A stretch of DNA of 51,870 nt from Streptomyces netropsis (GCF_014203545.1 NZ_JACHJG010000023.1:1-51870); one strand, 5' to 3'; counted from the stretch's first letter, positions 32,410 to 41,715 are shown. Numbers and translations: made by a program. The notes: generated by a model not told the origin, from the sequence alone.

Positions 32410-34656
32410 CTAGTCCTTTTCGTGAGGTGGGCGACCAAGGGAATCATCCGCGCTTGGTCCTGTGCTGAGATATCTGGTTTTAAGAGCCTCCTTAAGGGCT
32501 GCGTAATCGGCGGAATCCTTGATTGTCGCGTGGCTGCTTACGTACGCCCAGTACGTCTCGGCGATTTCGTTCTCGCCCGCACCGAAGAATCGATTCTTAT
32601 CAACCTTGACGGCCTCATCCGGCTTCATCTCAACCGCCTCAGCCGCCCGGTCGAACCGCTGCCCCACATACGTGCTCACCATCCCGCCCGCCGTCTCGCC
32701 CGCCAGTGGGACGACCGAGACGCCCACCGCCGCCGCACCCGGCACCGGTAGGACCGCCACCCCGGCGCCGATCGTGGCTCCCACGACCCACTTCTTCCAC
32801 TCCGTCGACCGGGCCAAGCTCTTGTTGTTCTCCTCGGCATCGTGCGCATGATCGGCCGCCGCCTGTTCCACTCGGGCGTGGTCGAGGATGCCGCGCACCT
32901 CCGCCTCCGCCAGCAGCGCGCTCCGGCCCCGGACGTAGCCCGCCTCGTCCGTCGCCGGGTTCGCGTCCAGCGCGCTCAACGTATGTACGTGCTCGGCCCG
33001 TGACACATACCCGTGTGCCGTCTCGTGCTGGCCCAGCGTGCTGAGGAAGCCGATCGCGCCGTAGCGTCCGAACTCCGCCCGGCCGCCCCCGTACCTCGCC
33101 GGGAAGGCCACCGCGTCCTGGCCGACGCCGTGGTCGCCGATGCCGGAGACCGCGTAGTTGATGTCGTCGATGTACGCCGCTCCCATCCTGCCGAGGCTGT
33201 CGGCGATGCCCGACTGCCGGTGGATCAGGGAGTTGTCGTCGCCGTAGACGTACGCGACCTGTTCCATCACCCTCGCCGACGCCCCGCTCCGACGGTCCGC
33301 GCCCGCCGCGGCGTCGTACGGGCTGCCCGTCGTCGCCGACTCCAGCGCGTGGCCCAGGGCGTTGTAGCCCGCGATCCTGCCGGAGTCGCCGGTGAAGGTG
33401 ACGTCGGGGTGCCAGTGGCGTTCCTTGGTGAGGTACCAGAGGTTCTTGTTGACCTCCGATTCCTTGTCGACCGGGCCCGATGCGCCCGCCGGCTGCCGGA
33501 AGAACTCCGCCGCGCCTTCCGGGCTGTGGCCCAGGGCTTGGAGGAAGCCCGTCATCGGGTCCTGGCCGCGGTCGTTCTTTCCACCCTGGTAGGTGAGGTC
33601 CGCGGTGTTGGCGGGGTTCGTCCAGAAGGACAGGTCGCCGCTGTTGACCTTCTTGTCCATGCGGACGAGGGCATTGCCGTACGCGGTGAGGAACTTCCCG
33701 TCGTACTCGCCGTGCCGCATGAGGTTGCTCATGACCTGGAAGCCCCAGGGGTTTCCCGCGGCGTCGGTGCCGATCCTCTTCCCGCCCGCCTCGATGACAC
33801 CCGCCTTCCAGGAGTCCATCGCCGCGCTGTCGACCCGCGTCGCCGAGGCCAGGGTGACGCCGAGGCTCTCCTGGAGCCCCCGCAGCAGGTCCGCCCGGCC
33901 CCGGCCCGGGCCGACCTGCTGCGGGTCGGCCATGTCGGCCCAGAAACGGAGCACACCCTGGGCGCCGAGGGAGGTGGCGATGCGTTCGCCGAAGAGCGGG
34001 TCGTTCCGGTGGGCTCCGAGCAGCGCGTTGAGCCGGGTGAGCTCCGCGTCGCTCATGTCGGAGCCCTTGGCGGTCAGTTCCAGGGCTCGTCTCGCGTCCT
34101 CCTCGGCCTGTCGCCGTCCGGTGCGGTCGTAGCCGTCCTGGTTGAAGCCCGGGTCACGGGAGCCGTTGGGGTCCTGGAGCAGGGCCCAGTGGAGGTCGTC
34201 ATCGGCCTCCGTAGCGGATCGGAGTGCCTGTGCGACCGCCTCGTTGTGTGCGGTGACCGTCTCCTGGTAGCCCTTGGTGAGGGCGGAGGAACCGGTCTCG
34301 GCGTACACGCGCCCGTCGTCGTTCTGCTTCAGGTGCTTGTCGCGGGCGACCGCTTCGGCGACGTGGTCCAGCGTCCTGCGGGCCGCGCGGAAGCGGCCGA
34401 GCGCGTGGTCGAGAACGGTGTGGACGTCCCGGGCCTCCTCGGCCGCTGCCAGCAGTTCCGTTCTGGTGCGGGCCAGGTTGCGGAGGCAGGCGGTGGCCGT
34501 CTCGCCTTCCCAGTCGGAGGCGTACAAAGGGTTCTCGACCTCGTGGCCGAACTTGTCGCCCACGCCCTGGATCCTCTTCGGCAGGGCCTGCCACGCCTCG
34601 ACGGCCGCCTCCAGGGCGGCCAGGTTCGCGTCTCGTAGGGTCCGGTAGCCCAGCAT
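32410..34656 (-). CDS. Large WxG-containing protein (DUF6571-like), candidate type VII substrate
   Basis: A 748-residue protein. The first about 130 residues are helical, with a W-x-G turn (SDWEGETATA, Trp49-Gly51), as in secreted WXG/LXG proteins. A long middle domain (residues about 150-560) resembles the actinobacterial DUF6571 family, which I recall only by name. Strings include WADMADPQQVGPGRGRADLLRG, YGNALVRMDKKVNSGDLSFWTNP and GHSPEGAAEFFRQPAG. Near residue 640 a glycine-rich hydrophobic stretch (GATIGAGVAVLPVPGAAAVGV) could insert into a membrane. The last about 70 residues are encoded by AT-richer DNA. It lies 15 bases after a small helical protein gene. Predicted as a secreted effector by context; no known toxin motif was identified. 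Confidence 0.6.
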   Translation of the reverse strand: MLGYRTLRDANLAALEAAVEAWQALPKRIQGVGDKFGHEVENPLYASDWEGETATACLRNLARTRTELLAAAEEARDVHTVLDHALGRFRAARRTLDHVAEAVARDKHLKQNDDGRVYAETGSSALTKGYQETVTAHNEAVAQALRSATEADDDLHWALLQDPNGSRDPGFNQDGYDRTGRRQAEEDARRALELTAKGSDMSDAELTRLNALLGAHRNDPLFGERIATSLGAQGVLRFWADMADPQQVGPGRGRADLLRGLQESLGVTLASATRVDSAAMDSWKAGVIEAGGKRIGTDAAGNPWGFQVMSNLMRHGEYDGKFLTAYGNALVRMDKKVNSGDLSFWTNPANTADLTYQGGKNDRGQDPMTGFLQALGHSPEGAAEFFRQPAGASGPVDKESEVNKNLWYLTKERHWHPDVTFTGDSGRIAGYNALGHALESATTGSPYDAAAGADRRSGASARVMEQVAYVYGDDNSLIHRQSGIADSLGRMGAAYIDDINYAVSGIGDHGVGQDAVAFPARYGGGRAEFGRYGAIGFLSTLGQHETAHGYVSRAEHVHTLSALDANPATDEAGYVRGRSALLAEAEVRGILDHARVEQAAADHAHDAEENNKSLARSTEWKKWVVGATIGAGVAVLPVPGAAAVGVSVVPLAGETAGGMVSTYVGQRFDRAAEAVEMKPDEAVKVDKNRFFGAGENEIAETYWAYVSSHATIKDSADYAALKEALKTRYLSTGPSADDSLGRPPHEKD

Positions 34657-34671
34657 GGTCTGTGCGGGTCC

Positions 34672-35121
34672 CTACCTGTCGAACCTGTCGAGTGTGCTGC
34701 GCGTCCGCTGGTCGTCGGCGTGGAAGTCACGTGCCGCCGCGCGGAGGGGAGCCGCGACCTCGTGTTGCAGCGAGCGCTCCAGCTGGTTCATCTGCTCCCG
34801 CCAGCGGTCGAGGAAGACCGTGAACGCGGGGGAGGAACGGAAACCCTTGAGTCCCTGGGCGACCGAAGCGGTTCTTCCGTCACCGACCACGGTGTCGTCG
34901 GTCTTCCCGAAGACCGCCCGGACCTCGTCCGCCTTGCCCGCCTTGTCCCGGAGGAAGGACGGGGAGACCCGTAAGCGGCGCGGCCCCGCCGGTCCGGCTC
35001 CGCCCGTCGTGCCCGTCGCGTCCTTCGAGCTCGCGAGCCGCATCGCCTCCTCCGTGAGCTTCCCGGAACTGTCGTAGCGATGCGGGTTGAACCGGCGGTC
35101 CCACTCCTCGTCGAGCGCCAT
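34672..35121 (-). CDS. Small helical WXG-like partner protein
   Basis: A 149-residue protein. The first half is disordered. The second (FTVFLDRWREQMNQLERSLQHEVAAPLRAAARDF) is a long amphipathic helix or hairpin. No W-x-G is present. It precedes the large WxG protein gene by 15 bases. In LXG systems similar small helical proteins act as co-secreted chaperones, so this is inferred here. The ATG at 35121 follows GGGGAGG and removes 20 residues from the longest frame. Confidence 0.6.
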   Translation of the reverse strand: MALDEEWDRRFNPHRYDSSGKLTEEAMRLASSKDATGTTGGAGPAGPRRLRVSPSFLRDKAGKADEVRAVFGKTDDTVVGDGRTASVAQGLKGFRSSPAFTVFLDRWREQMNQLERSLQHEVAAPLRAAARDFHADDQRTRSTLDRFDR

Positions 35122-35232
35122 GTCGCCTCCCCGGCACAGGTGTTGGCAGGTGTGTACGACGCTAGCGCCCGGCCATGACACCCGGACCCGTTTCCGTGGA
35201 TCTTCACCGGTGCCGGAACAGCCGCCTCACCC

Positions 35233-38200
35233 TCACTCCGCCGGCAGCCACCCCGTCTGGATCAGCGCGGCCCCTTGGCGCCGCGAGACGAAGACACCGC
35301 GGCCCGGCGGCAGGGGGCGGGGCTTCATGTCGCCCAGGAGCTCGCCCTCGCTCGGGTGGCCGGAGAGCAAGACGCCCTGGGCGCCCAGCTCCTTGAAGCG
35401 CTGGATGAACGCCTCGTACGACGAGCGTCCGGCGCCCGCCGTGTTGCGGGCCAGGATGATGTTGACGCCCGCGTCCCGCGCGAACGGCAGATTGTCCAGC
35501 AGCACGCTCATGGGGTTGCCCGACGACGAGGAGACCAGGTCGTAGTCGTCGATCACGATGAACGCCCGCGGCCCCTGCCACCAGCTGCGCGCACGCAGCT
35601 GCTGCGGGGTGACGTCCGGGCCGGGGATCCGGCCGGCGATGAGGGCGTTCATGTCGCCCATGTACTTCTCCAGGGCGTTCTGCGTGGTCGCGTACCCCAC
35701 CAGATACGGCTCCGGGACGCACTCCAGCAGCCCGCGCCGGTAGTCGCCGACGCAGAACAGCGCCTCGTCCGGCGTGTACCGCTCGGTGAGCTGCTTGATC
35801 AGCAGCCGCAGCATCGCCGTCTTCCCCGCCCCCGACTCGCCGAAGACGGCGAACAGCGGCTGCTGGTCGAAGTCGACGAAGAGGGGTTCCAGGTTCATCT
35901 CGTCGATGCCGATGGCGACACCCCGGTCCGGTGCGGCGTTGCCCGCGGGCAACGAGTCGGCCGCCAGCAGATGGGGGAGCATCCGGACCCGCGGCGCGTG
36001 CGGGCCGTGCCAGGCCGCCTCCACCGACCGGACGAAATCGGCCGTGGCCTCCGCGAGGTCCTCACCGCCGCCCGGCCGGCCGTCCACGCGCGGCACCGCG
36101 CCCAGGAAGTGGAACGCCTCGGGCGTGATGCCGCGCCCCGGGGCGTTCACGGGGACGTTCCTGGCGCTCTTGCGGTCGAGTTCGGAGTCGGTGGGGTCGC
36201 CGAGGCGCAGTTCCAGACGGCTCAGCAGCTGGTCCTTGAGGGCCGCGCGCATCTCCATGTAGCGGGCGGCGGTGATCACCAGATGCACACCGAAGCCGAG
36301 ACCGCGGGCGGCGATGTCGGTGATGACGGGCTCGAGGTGCTCGAACTCCGTGCGGAAGGACTGCCAGCCGTCGATGAGCAGGAACACATCGCCCCACGGC
36401 TCGTCCGGCAGCTGCCCGGCCGCGCGCCGCCGCCGGTAGGTGGCGATGCCGTCGATGGCGTGGTCCCGGAAGAACGCCTCCCGCCGGTTCAGCACCCCCG
36501 CGACCTCGGCGACCGTACGCCGCACCTTGTCCGCGTCGAGCCGGGAGGCGACGCCGCCGACGTGCGGCAGGCCGTCGAGGGCGACCATGCCGCCACCGCC
36601 GAAGTCCAGACCGTAGAACTGCACTTCGGCCGGGGTGTGCGTGAGCGCGAACGCGCCGACCATCGAGCGCAGCAGCGTCGACTTGCCCGAGCGCGGGCCG
36701 CCCAGGACCAGCATGTGACCCGCGGCCCCCGAGAAGTCCCGGTGCAGCACGTCGCGCTTCTGCTCGAACGGCTTGTCCACCAGCCCCAGCGGTACGACCA
36801 GCCCGCCCGGGCGCCCGTACCCGTCCGCGCTCAGGCCGCGGCCCTCCACCGGGGCGAGCGGCGGGAGCAGCTGGTCGAGCGAGGGCGCGTCGTCCAGGGG
36901 CGGGAGCCAGACCTGATGGGCCGGCGGCCCCTGGCCGTCGAGACGACGGACGACGACGTCGAGGACCGTGTCGGACAGGGCGTCGTCGGAGCCGTCGTCC
37001 CCGTGGTCCGGGCGGGCGGCGGCCGGGTCCGGCGCGACGTAGGTGACGGGCACCGGGGCGGCCGTGAACAGCACCGGGCGGCGCTCGACCGGCAGGTCAG
37101 CGCCCGCCGGACCGGGGGAGCCGGAACGGTAGGGCGCGGAGACGTACGCCGCCTTGAAGCGCGTCATCTCGTCCGTACCGAACTTGAGGTACCCCGAGCC
37201 GGGAATGGACGGCAGGTGGTACGCGTCCGGCACGCCCAGCGCCGTACGGGATTCGGCGGCCGAGAACGTCCGCAGACCGACGCGGTACGACAGATACGTC
37301 TCCAGGCCGCGCAGCCGGCCCTCCTCCAGCCGCTGCGAGGCCAGCAACAGATGTACGCCCAGGGAGCGGCCGATGCGGCCGATCTGGATGAACATGTCGA
37401 TGAAGTCCGGCTTGGCCGTCAACAGCTCGCTGAACTCGTCGATCACCAGGACGAGTGAAGCGAGCGGCTCCAGCGGGGCACCGGCCGCCCGCGCCTTCTC
37501 GTAGTCGTGCACGTTGGCGTAGTTGCCCGCCGAGCGCAGCAGTTCCTGCCGGCGCTGGAGCTCACCGGTGATGGAGTCGCGCATCCGGTCGACCAGCGTC
37601 AGGTCGTCCGCGAGGTTGGTGATGACCGCCGCGACGTGCGGCAGCCGGGACATGCCCGTGAACGTCGCGCCGCCCTTGAAGTCCGCGAGGACGAAGTTCA
37701 GCGTCTCCGAGGAGTGCGTGACGGCCAGCCCCAGCACCAGGGTGCGCAGCAGCTCGGACTTGCCCGAGCCGGTCGCGCCGACGCACAGGCCGTGCGGGCC
37801 CATGCCGTCCTGCGCCGCCTCCTTGAGGTCGAGCATGACGGGTGAGCCGTCCTCGCCGACGCCGATCGGCACCCGCAGCCGCTCCGCCGCCGACCGCGGC
37901 CGCCAGCTGCGCGAGGTGTCCACCGAGCCCGCGTCGCCCAGCGCCAGCAGATCCGTGAAATCGAGGTTGGCGAGCAGCGGTTCGTCATCGTCGCCCCCGC
38001 CCGCACGCAGCGGCGCGAGCTGCCGCGCGAGCGCCTCGGCGGCCTCCGGGGACAGCGTGTCCGGCACCCCTTCGTAGGCCGCGACCTGCGACTGGAGGCG
38101 CAGCCGCCCCGGCGTGACGATCACCGACAGCCCGCCGCGCTCCTCGTCCAGCTCACCGGGGACCACCTCGACGACGGTGACGCCCTGCAGGCCCTCGGCA

Positions 38201-39192
38201 GCGGCGAACGCCGAATCCGGCGGCACCGTGGCGCCGTCCAGGACGACCACCACATGCGGCTGGTCCAGCAGCGGCTGACCGTCCCGGCTGAACCGGGTAC
38301 GCCCCTCCAGCCGCGGCGCGAGCAGCTCCTCCAGCTCCCCGAGGTCGTCACCGATGGTCCGCCGCGCGCCCGCGCCGTCGATCCGGCCCGGCACCTGCAC
38401 GTGCGGCAGCCACTTCGTCCACTCCCACCGCTCGGCCGCCCCGCGCCCCGCGGCGACCGCGACGACCAGATCCTCCGGCGAGTGCAGCGTGGCGAGCTGC
38501 GCGAGCAGCGCGCGGGCCGCGCCGTGCACCGTCTCCGGCTCACCCGACAGGGTCACGTGGTAAAAGGCCCGCAACGACACCGCCACCGGCATGCCGTCCA
38601 ACGAGCCGTGCGTGGCCAGGAACCGCTGCATCGCACCGGCCGTCAGGGGTTCCAGCTCGTCCATCGGAGCCGTCTCGGGGGCCACCAGCGGGGTCGCGAG
38701 CTGCTGCGCGCCGAGCCCTATCCGGGCCTGCCCGAAATCATCGTCGCTCACCCGCCGCTCCCACACCCGGCCCCCCTCGGCGACCACCGACCACAACTGG
38801 TCGGGCGCGGGATGCGTATAGAACTGGGCGTCGCGCTGCGCACGGGCGGTCCGCCGTACGGTCCTTCGCGTCTGCGCAAGGTATTTGAGGTAGTCACGGC
38901 GCAGGTCCGCCAGCTCGCCCTGGGTGCCCTGACGATGCCGGACGATCATGGTGATGGTCATGCCGAGCGTCGAGACCATCATCAAGGCGCCCATGACCTT
39001 CATCATCGGGGCGGCCCCCGGCATGAAGAAGTACACCGCCGACGAAGCCATGCCCAAGGTGGGCAACAGCTGCATCAGCATGCCCTCCTGACGGCCGCGC
39101 GGCAGCTCGGGAGGAGATTCCAGCCGTAGTTCCGCGCTCGGCACCTCAGGCGGGAGAGCCCGCGGCTGGCGCTTGACGACGACCTGGCTCAC
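35233..39192 (-). CDS. eccC: Type VII secretion ATPase EccC (EccCa and EccCb fused)
   Basis: A 1319-residue FtsK/SpoIIIE-type motor that energises ESX export. Two membrane helices lie near residues 45-90 (AVYFFMPGAAPMMKVMGALMMV...TMIV). Three ATPase domains follow. Walker A motifs are GATGSGKSELL (about 472), GGPRSGKSTLL (about 830) and GESGAGKTAML (about 1119). Walker B is canonical in the first (LVLVIDEFSELL) but degenerate in the second (FLLIDGWQSF) and third (FIVIDDYDLV). This is usual for EccC, where only the first is the main ATPase. A single-chain EccC is typical of Streptomyces and ESX-4-like systems. I chose the GTG at 39192 (GAGG, 7 bases before) over an upstream TTG. Confidence 0.97.
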   Translation of the reverse strand: MSQVVVKRQPRALPPEVPSAELRLESPPELPRGRQEGMLMQLLPTLGMASSAVYFFMPGAAPMMKVMGALMMVSTLGMTITMIVRHRQGTQGELADLRRDYLKYLAQTRRTVRRTARAQRDAQFYTHPAPDQLWSVVAEGGRVWERRVSDDDFGQARIGLGAQQLATPLVAPETAPMDELEPLTAGAMQRFLATHGSLDGMPVAVSLRAFYHVTLSGEPETVHGAARALLAQLATLHSPEDLVVAVAAGRGAAERWEWTKWLPHVQVPGRIDGAGARRTIGDDLGELEELLAPRLEGRTRFSRDGQPLLDQPHVVVVLDGATVPPDSAFAAAEGLQGVTVVEVVPGELDEERGGLSVIVTPGRLRLQSQVAAYEGVPDTLSPEAAEALARQLAPLRAGGGDDDEPLLANLDFTDLLALGDAGSVDTSRSWRPRSAAERLRVPIGVGEDGSPVMLDLKEAAQDGMGPHGLCVGATGSGKSELLRTLVLGLAVTHSSETLNFVLADFKGGATFTGMSRLPHVAAVITNLADDLTLVDRMRDSITGELQRRQELLRSAGNYANVHDYEKARAAGAPLEPLASLVLVIDEFSELLTAKPDFIDMFIQIGRIGRSLGVHLLLASQRLEEGRLRGLETYLSYRVGLRTFSAAESRTALGVPDAYHLPSIPGSGYLKFGTDEMTRFKAAYVSAPYRSGSPGPAGADLPVERRPVLFTAAPVPVTYVAPDPAAARPDHGDDGSDDALSDTVLDVVVRRLDGQGPPAHQVWLPPLDDAPSLDQLLPPLAPVEGRGLSADGYGRPGGLVVPLGLVDKPFEQKRDVLHRDFSGAAGHMLVLGGPRSGKSTLLRSMVGAFALTHTPAEVQFYGLDFGGGGMVALDGLPHVGGVASRLDADKVRRTVAEVAGVLNRREAFFRDHAIDGIATYRRRRAAGQLPDEPWGDVFLLIDGWQSFRTEFEHLEPVITDIAARGLGFGVHLVITAARYMEMRAALKDQLLSRLELRLGDPTDSELDRKSARNVPVNAPGRGITPEAFHFLGAVPRVDGRPGGGEDLAEATADFVRSVEAAWHGPHAPRVRMLPHLLAADSLPAGNAAPDRGVAIGIDEMNLEPLFVDFDQQPLFAVFGESGAGKTAMLRLLIKQLTERYTPDEALFCVGDYRRGLLECVPEPYLVGYATTQNALEKYMGDMNALIAGRIPGPDVTPQQLRARSWWQGPRAFIVIDDYDLVSSSSGNPMSVLLDNLPFARDAGVNIILARNTAGAGRSSYEAFIQRFKELGAQGVLLSGHPSEGELLGDMKPRPLPPGRGVFVSRRQGAALIQTGWLPAE

Positions 39193-39440
39193 GGACTGCC
39201 TCAACCCCTTGACGCGGCAGGAAAGTTCCTTGCCCGGTGCCCCCGTGGCCCCGGCCTCCTCCGCGAGACGGTGATCCTATCGGCGTACGAACGTTCTCCC
39301 CGGGTAGGGTTGCCAGCCGCCCGTATGCACGAGCGAAGCCCGACCACCGCCGTCGCGCGGTGAAAGCCGCACCCGCGGACAACCGAGGCGAACACGGCCA
39401 CGCACGCGAAGCAGTACCGCGAACCAGGGGGACACCACAG
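39193..39440. promoter_or_regulatory. Divergent promoter region between eccC and eccD
   Basis: The two genes are transcribed away from each other across 248 bases. A minus-strand TAGGAT-like box and a plus-strand TAGGGT (39305-39310) are possible -10 elements, but neither has a good -35. An 8-base palindrome GAACGTTC sits at 39289-39296. AGGGGG at 39425-39430 serves eccD. Confidence 0.35.
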
Positions 39441-40907
39441 GTGAGTACGTCCGCTACGACAGGCTTCTGCAGGGTGACCGTCGTCGCGCCGGACAGCCGG
39501 ATCGACGTCGCCCTCCCCGAGGACATCGCCGTCGCCGACGTCTACCCCGAACTCCTGCGGCTCACCGGACAGACCCAGGCCCCGGGCACCCCCACCGGCT
39601 ACCACCTCGTACGCCGCGACGGCACCGTCCTCGAAGGCGCCCGCACCCTCGCCGCCCAGCGCGTCCTGGACGGCGAGCTCCTCGCGCTGCGCCCCTTCGC
39701 CGAATCGCTGCCGGCCGCCGTCCACGACGACGTCTCCGACGCCGTGGCCGCCGCCGTCACCCGCGACCGCGCCCTCTGGGACGACCGGCTGCTGCGCGTC
39801 GGCGGCCTGTGGGGCGGCGCGCTGCTGCTCGTCCTGCTGGCCTTCGCCCTCTGGTCCGCCGACCCCCTCCGCCACGACACCCACGGTCTGCCGGGCATCG
39901 TCGCCGCCGCCGTCGGCCTCTTCCTGACGGCGTTCGCCGGCGTCCGGGCACGGGTCTACGGCGACCGCGGCTCCGCCGTCGCCCTCGGCCTGGCCGCCCT
40001 GCCGCACCTGATGACCGCCGGAGCCGGCGTGCTGCCCCCGGACGCGGGCGAGGGCGTCGGCCGGCTCCAGTTCCTGCTCGGCTGCGTCGCCGTCCTCGTC
40101 GGCTCCGTCGTCCTCGTCGCCGCGCTGCCCTCCGGCGACGCCCCCTTCATCGCCGCCGTCGCCGCCTCCGCCACCGGCACCCTCGCCACCTTCTGCGCGA
40201 TCCTCACCGAAGCCGGGCCCACGGCCGTCGCCGCCGTCTGTGCCGCCGTCGCCATCGGCGCCGTCGCCTTCCTGCCCGGCCTCTCCGCCCGCGTCGCCCG
40301 GCTGCCCATCGGCTACGCCGCGCCCCGCTCCACGGCCGGCGACGACCTCGACACCCCGGGCGGCGACCACACCCCCGAGCCCGTCGACGCCGAGCGCATC
40401 GCCGCCCAGGCCCGCCGCGGCCACGAACTGCTGCTCGGCCTCGTCGGCGGCTGCGCGGCCGTCGTCGTCGGCTCGGCCGCGGTCCTCGGGTTCTCCGCCG
40501 ACCCCTGGGGCCAGGCCCTCGCCCTCGCCGCCGGTGCGGCGACGCTGCTGCGCGCCCGTCTCTTCCGCTACACCGCGCAGGTCACCACGGTCCTCGCCGC
40601 CGGCCTCGGCGCCCTCGCCCTGCTGGTCCTCGGGCTGTCCCTGAACCCGCCCGCCGCGGCCGTCCGCGCCCTCACCGAGCACGACGGCGGCCCGCTCGAC
40701 CTCCGTACGGTCTGGCTCGCCGCCGCCGTCACCGCCGGCGCCGCCCTGCTCACCGGCATCGCGCTGATCATCCCCAGCAAGGGGCTCTCACCCTTTTGGG
40801 GGCGTCTCTCCGATATTTTTGAGAGCACCCTCCTGCTCTCCCTCGTCCCGCTGTGCCTCGCCGTCCTTGACGTGTACGCCACCGTGCGGGGTCTGACCAG
40901 CTCATAA
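39441..40907 (+). CDS. eccD: Type VII secretion membrane channel protein EccD
   Basis: A 488-residue protein. The N-terminal about 90 residues (VTVVAPDSRIDVALPEDIAVADVYPELL) form the ubiquitin-like YukD domain, and the remainder has about eleven membrane helices from GGLWGGALLLVLLAFALW onward. A loop with ERIAAQARRGHELLLGLVGG breaks the helix bundle. EccD is the presumed pore subunit. The GTG at 39441 follows AGGGGG; longer frames extend into the eccC promoter region. It stands alone after divergence from eccC. Confidence 0.93.
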   Translation: MSTSATTGFCRVTVVAPDSRIDVALPEDIAVADVYPELLRLTGQTQAPGTPTGYHLVRRDGTVLEGARTLAAQRVLDGELLALRPFAESLPAAVHDDVSDAVAAAVTRDRALWDDRLLRVGGLWGGALLLVLLAFALWSADPLRHDTHGLPGIVAAAVGLFLTAFAGVRARVYGDRGSAVALGLAALPHLMTAGAGVLPPDAGEGVGRLQFLLGCVAVLVGSVVLVAALPSGDAPFIAAVAASATGTLATFCAILTEAGPTAVAAVCAAVAIGAVAFLPGLSARVARLPIGYAAPRSTAGDDLDTPGGDHTPEPVDAERIAAQARRGHELLLGLVGGCAAVVVGSAAVLGFSADPWGQALALAAGAATLLRARLFRYTAQVTTVLAAGLGALALLVLGLSLNPPAAAVRALTEHDGGPLDLRTVWLAAAVTAGAALLTGIALIIPSKGLSPFWGRLSDIFESTLLLSLVPLCLAVLDVYATVRGLTSS

Positions 40908-40960
40908 GGGACAGGACGCGGGCCTCGTAAGGGCAGGGCGAAGGCCGAGGTGGGCCGGCC

Positions 40961-40978
40961 CGGCCCCGTCCGGGGCCG
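40961..40978 (+). terminator. Short GC-rich hairpin after eccD
   Basis: CGGCCCC (40961-40967) pairs with GGGGCCG (40972-40978) around GTCC. It lies 54 bases past the eccD stop and before the presumed rpsO promoter. Confidence 0.55.
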
Positions 40979-41076
40979 CGGTGCCCGGCTGGTACTGTGT
41001 GTAGTGGCCGTTTGTGTACGCGCCTCCGGACCGCCCGTAAGGGCTTCTGGGGACAGCGCCCAGCGGACCTCGCCTC

Positions 41077-41121
41077 CCGAGTCACGGAAGCTCCCCTGAG
41101 ATCAAGACCAGGGGCACTCGG
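41077..41121 (+). promoter_or_regulatory. Two-part stem in the rpsO leader
   Basis: Outer stem CCGAGT (41077-41082) with ACTCGG (41116-41121), and inner stem CCCCTG (41093-41098) with CAGGGG (41109-41114), enclose an internal loop. It ends 31 bases before the rpsO GTG. S15 is known in other bacteria to control its own translation through leader structure, so a similar role is possible here. Confidence 0.4.
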
Positions 41122-41152
41122 CGGCTGAAAACTGAGAATTTGAGGAGTACCC

Positions 41153-41440
41153 GTGTCGCTCGACGCCGCTACGAAGAAGCAGATCATGACCGAGTTCGCC
41201 ACCAAGGAGGGCGACACCGGCTCCCCCGAGGTCCAGGTCGCGATGCTCACCCGCCGCATCTCGGACCTGACCGAGCACCTCAAGACGCACAAGCACGACC
41301 ACCACTCCCGCCGTGGTCTGCTGCTCCTGGTCGGCCAGCGTCGCCGCCTTCTGCAGTACCTGGCCAAGAAGGACATCACGCGCTTCCGCGCCCTGGTCGA
41401 GCGCCTCGGCATCCGCCGCGGTGCCGCGGGCGCCAAGTAA
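41153..41440 (+). CDS. rpsO: 30S ribosomal protein S15
   Basis: A 95-residue S15 that binds 16S rRNA early in assembly. The sequence contains the family core GDTGSPEVQVAMLTRRISDLTEHLKTHKHDHHSRRGLLLLVGQRRRLLQYL and ends ALVERLGIRRGAAGAK. The GTG start has GAGGAG 6 bases upstream. It is upstream of pnp, as in most bacteria. Confidence 0.98.
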   Translation: MSLDAATKKQIMTEFATKEGDTGSPEVQVAMLTRRISDLTEHLKTHKHDHHSRRGLLLLVGQRRRLLQYLAKKDITRFRALVERLGIRRGAAGAK

Positions 41441-41448
41441 GACATCGT

Positions 41449-41486
41449 GAAGGGAGCGGTTCCCACATCTGGGGGCCGCTCCCTTC
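41449..41486 (+). promoter_or_regulatory. Intergenic rpsO-pnp hairpin (processing or terminator-like)
   Basis: GAAGGGAGCGG (41449-41459) pairs perfectly with CCGCTCCCTTC (41476-41486), with further partial pairing in the loop. Placement just after rpsO matches the RNase III-processed hairpin described for the Streptomyces rpsO-pnp operon. It could also act as an attenuating terminator. Confidence 0.7.
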
Positions 41487-41495
41487 GCGTATCTC

Positions 41496-41528
41496 GTGGG
41501 ACCCGGAAGCTTTGTAGTCTGGTCCCAC
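41496..41528 (+). promoter_or_regulatory. Second inverted repeat and possible pnp promoter
   Basis: GTGGGACC (41496-41503) pairs with GGTCCCAC (41521-41528) across 17 bases that contain TAGTCT (41515-41520), a plausible -10. No clear -35 is visible. It could be a second hairpin in the transcript or an operator around a pnp promoter. Confidence 0.45.
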
Positions 41529-41715
41529 AACGGAACAACGACAGAACAGCATGACGGAGGAGGCGCCGGCCTCGCCGCCGGTCCTCGGTAGTGGCCCCCG
41601 GAACAGGGATTCCGGGCGCTTCGATCGAAGACCGGCCCGCACAGAGCAAGCCGCGGCGCCCCTCCACCAACGTCCCCGCCACACGGGCAGGGACGCAGAC
41701 GAGGAGATATCACTG

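Noticed and set aside
39289..39296. GAACGTTC as a LexA (SOS) box
   Set aside because: Actinobacterial SOS boxes have GAAC and GTTC separated by four bases; here they abut, and the flanking genes are not DNA-repair genes.
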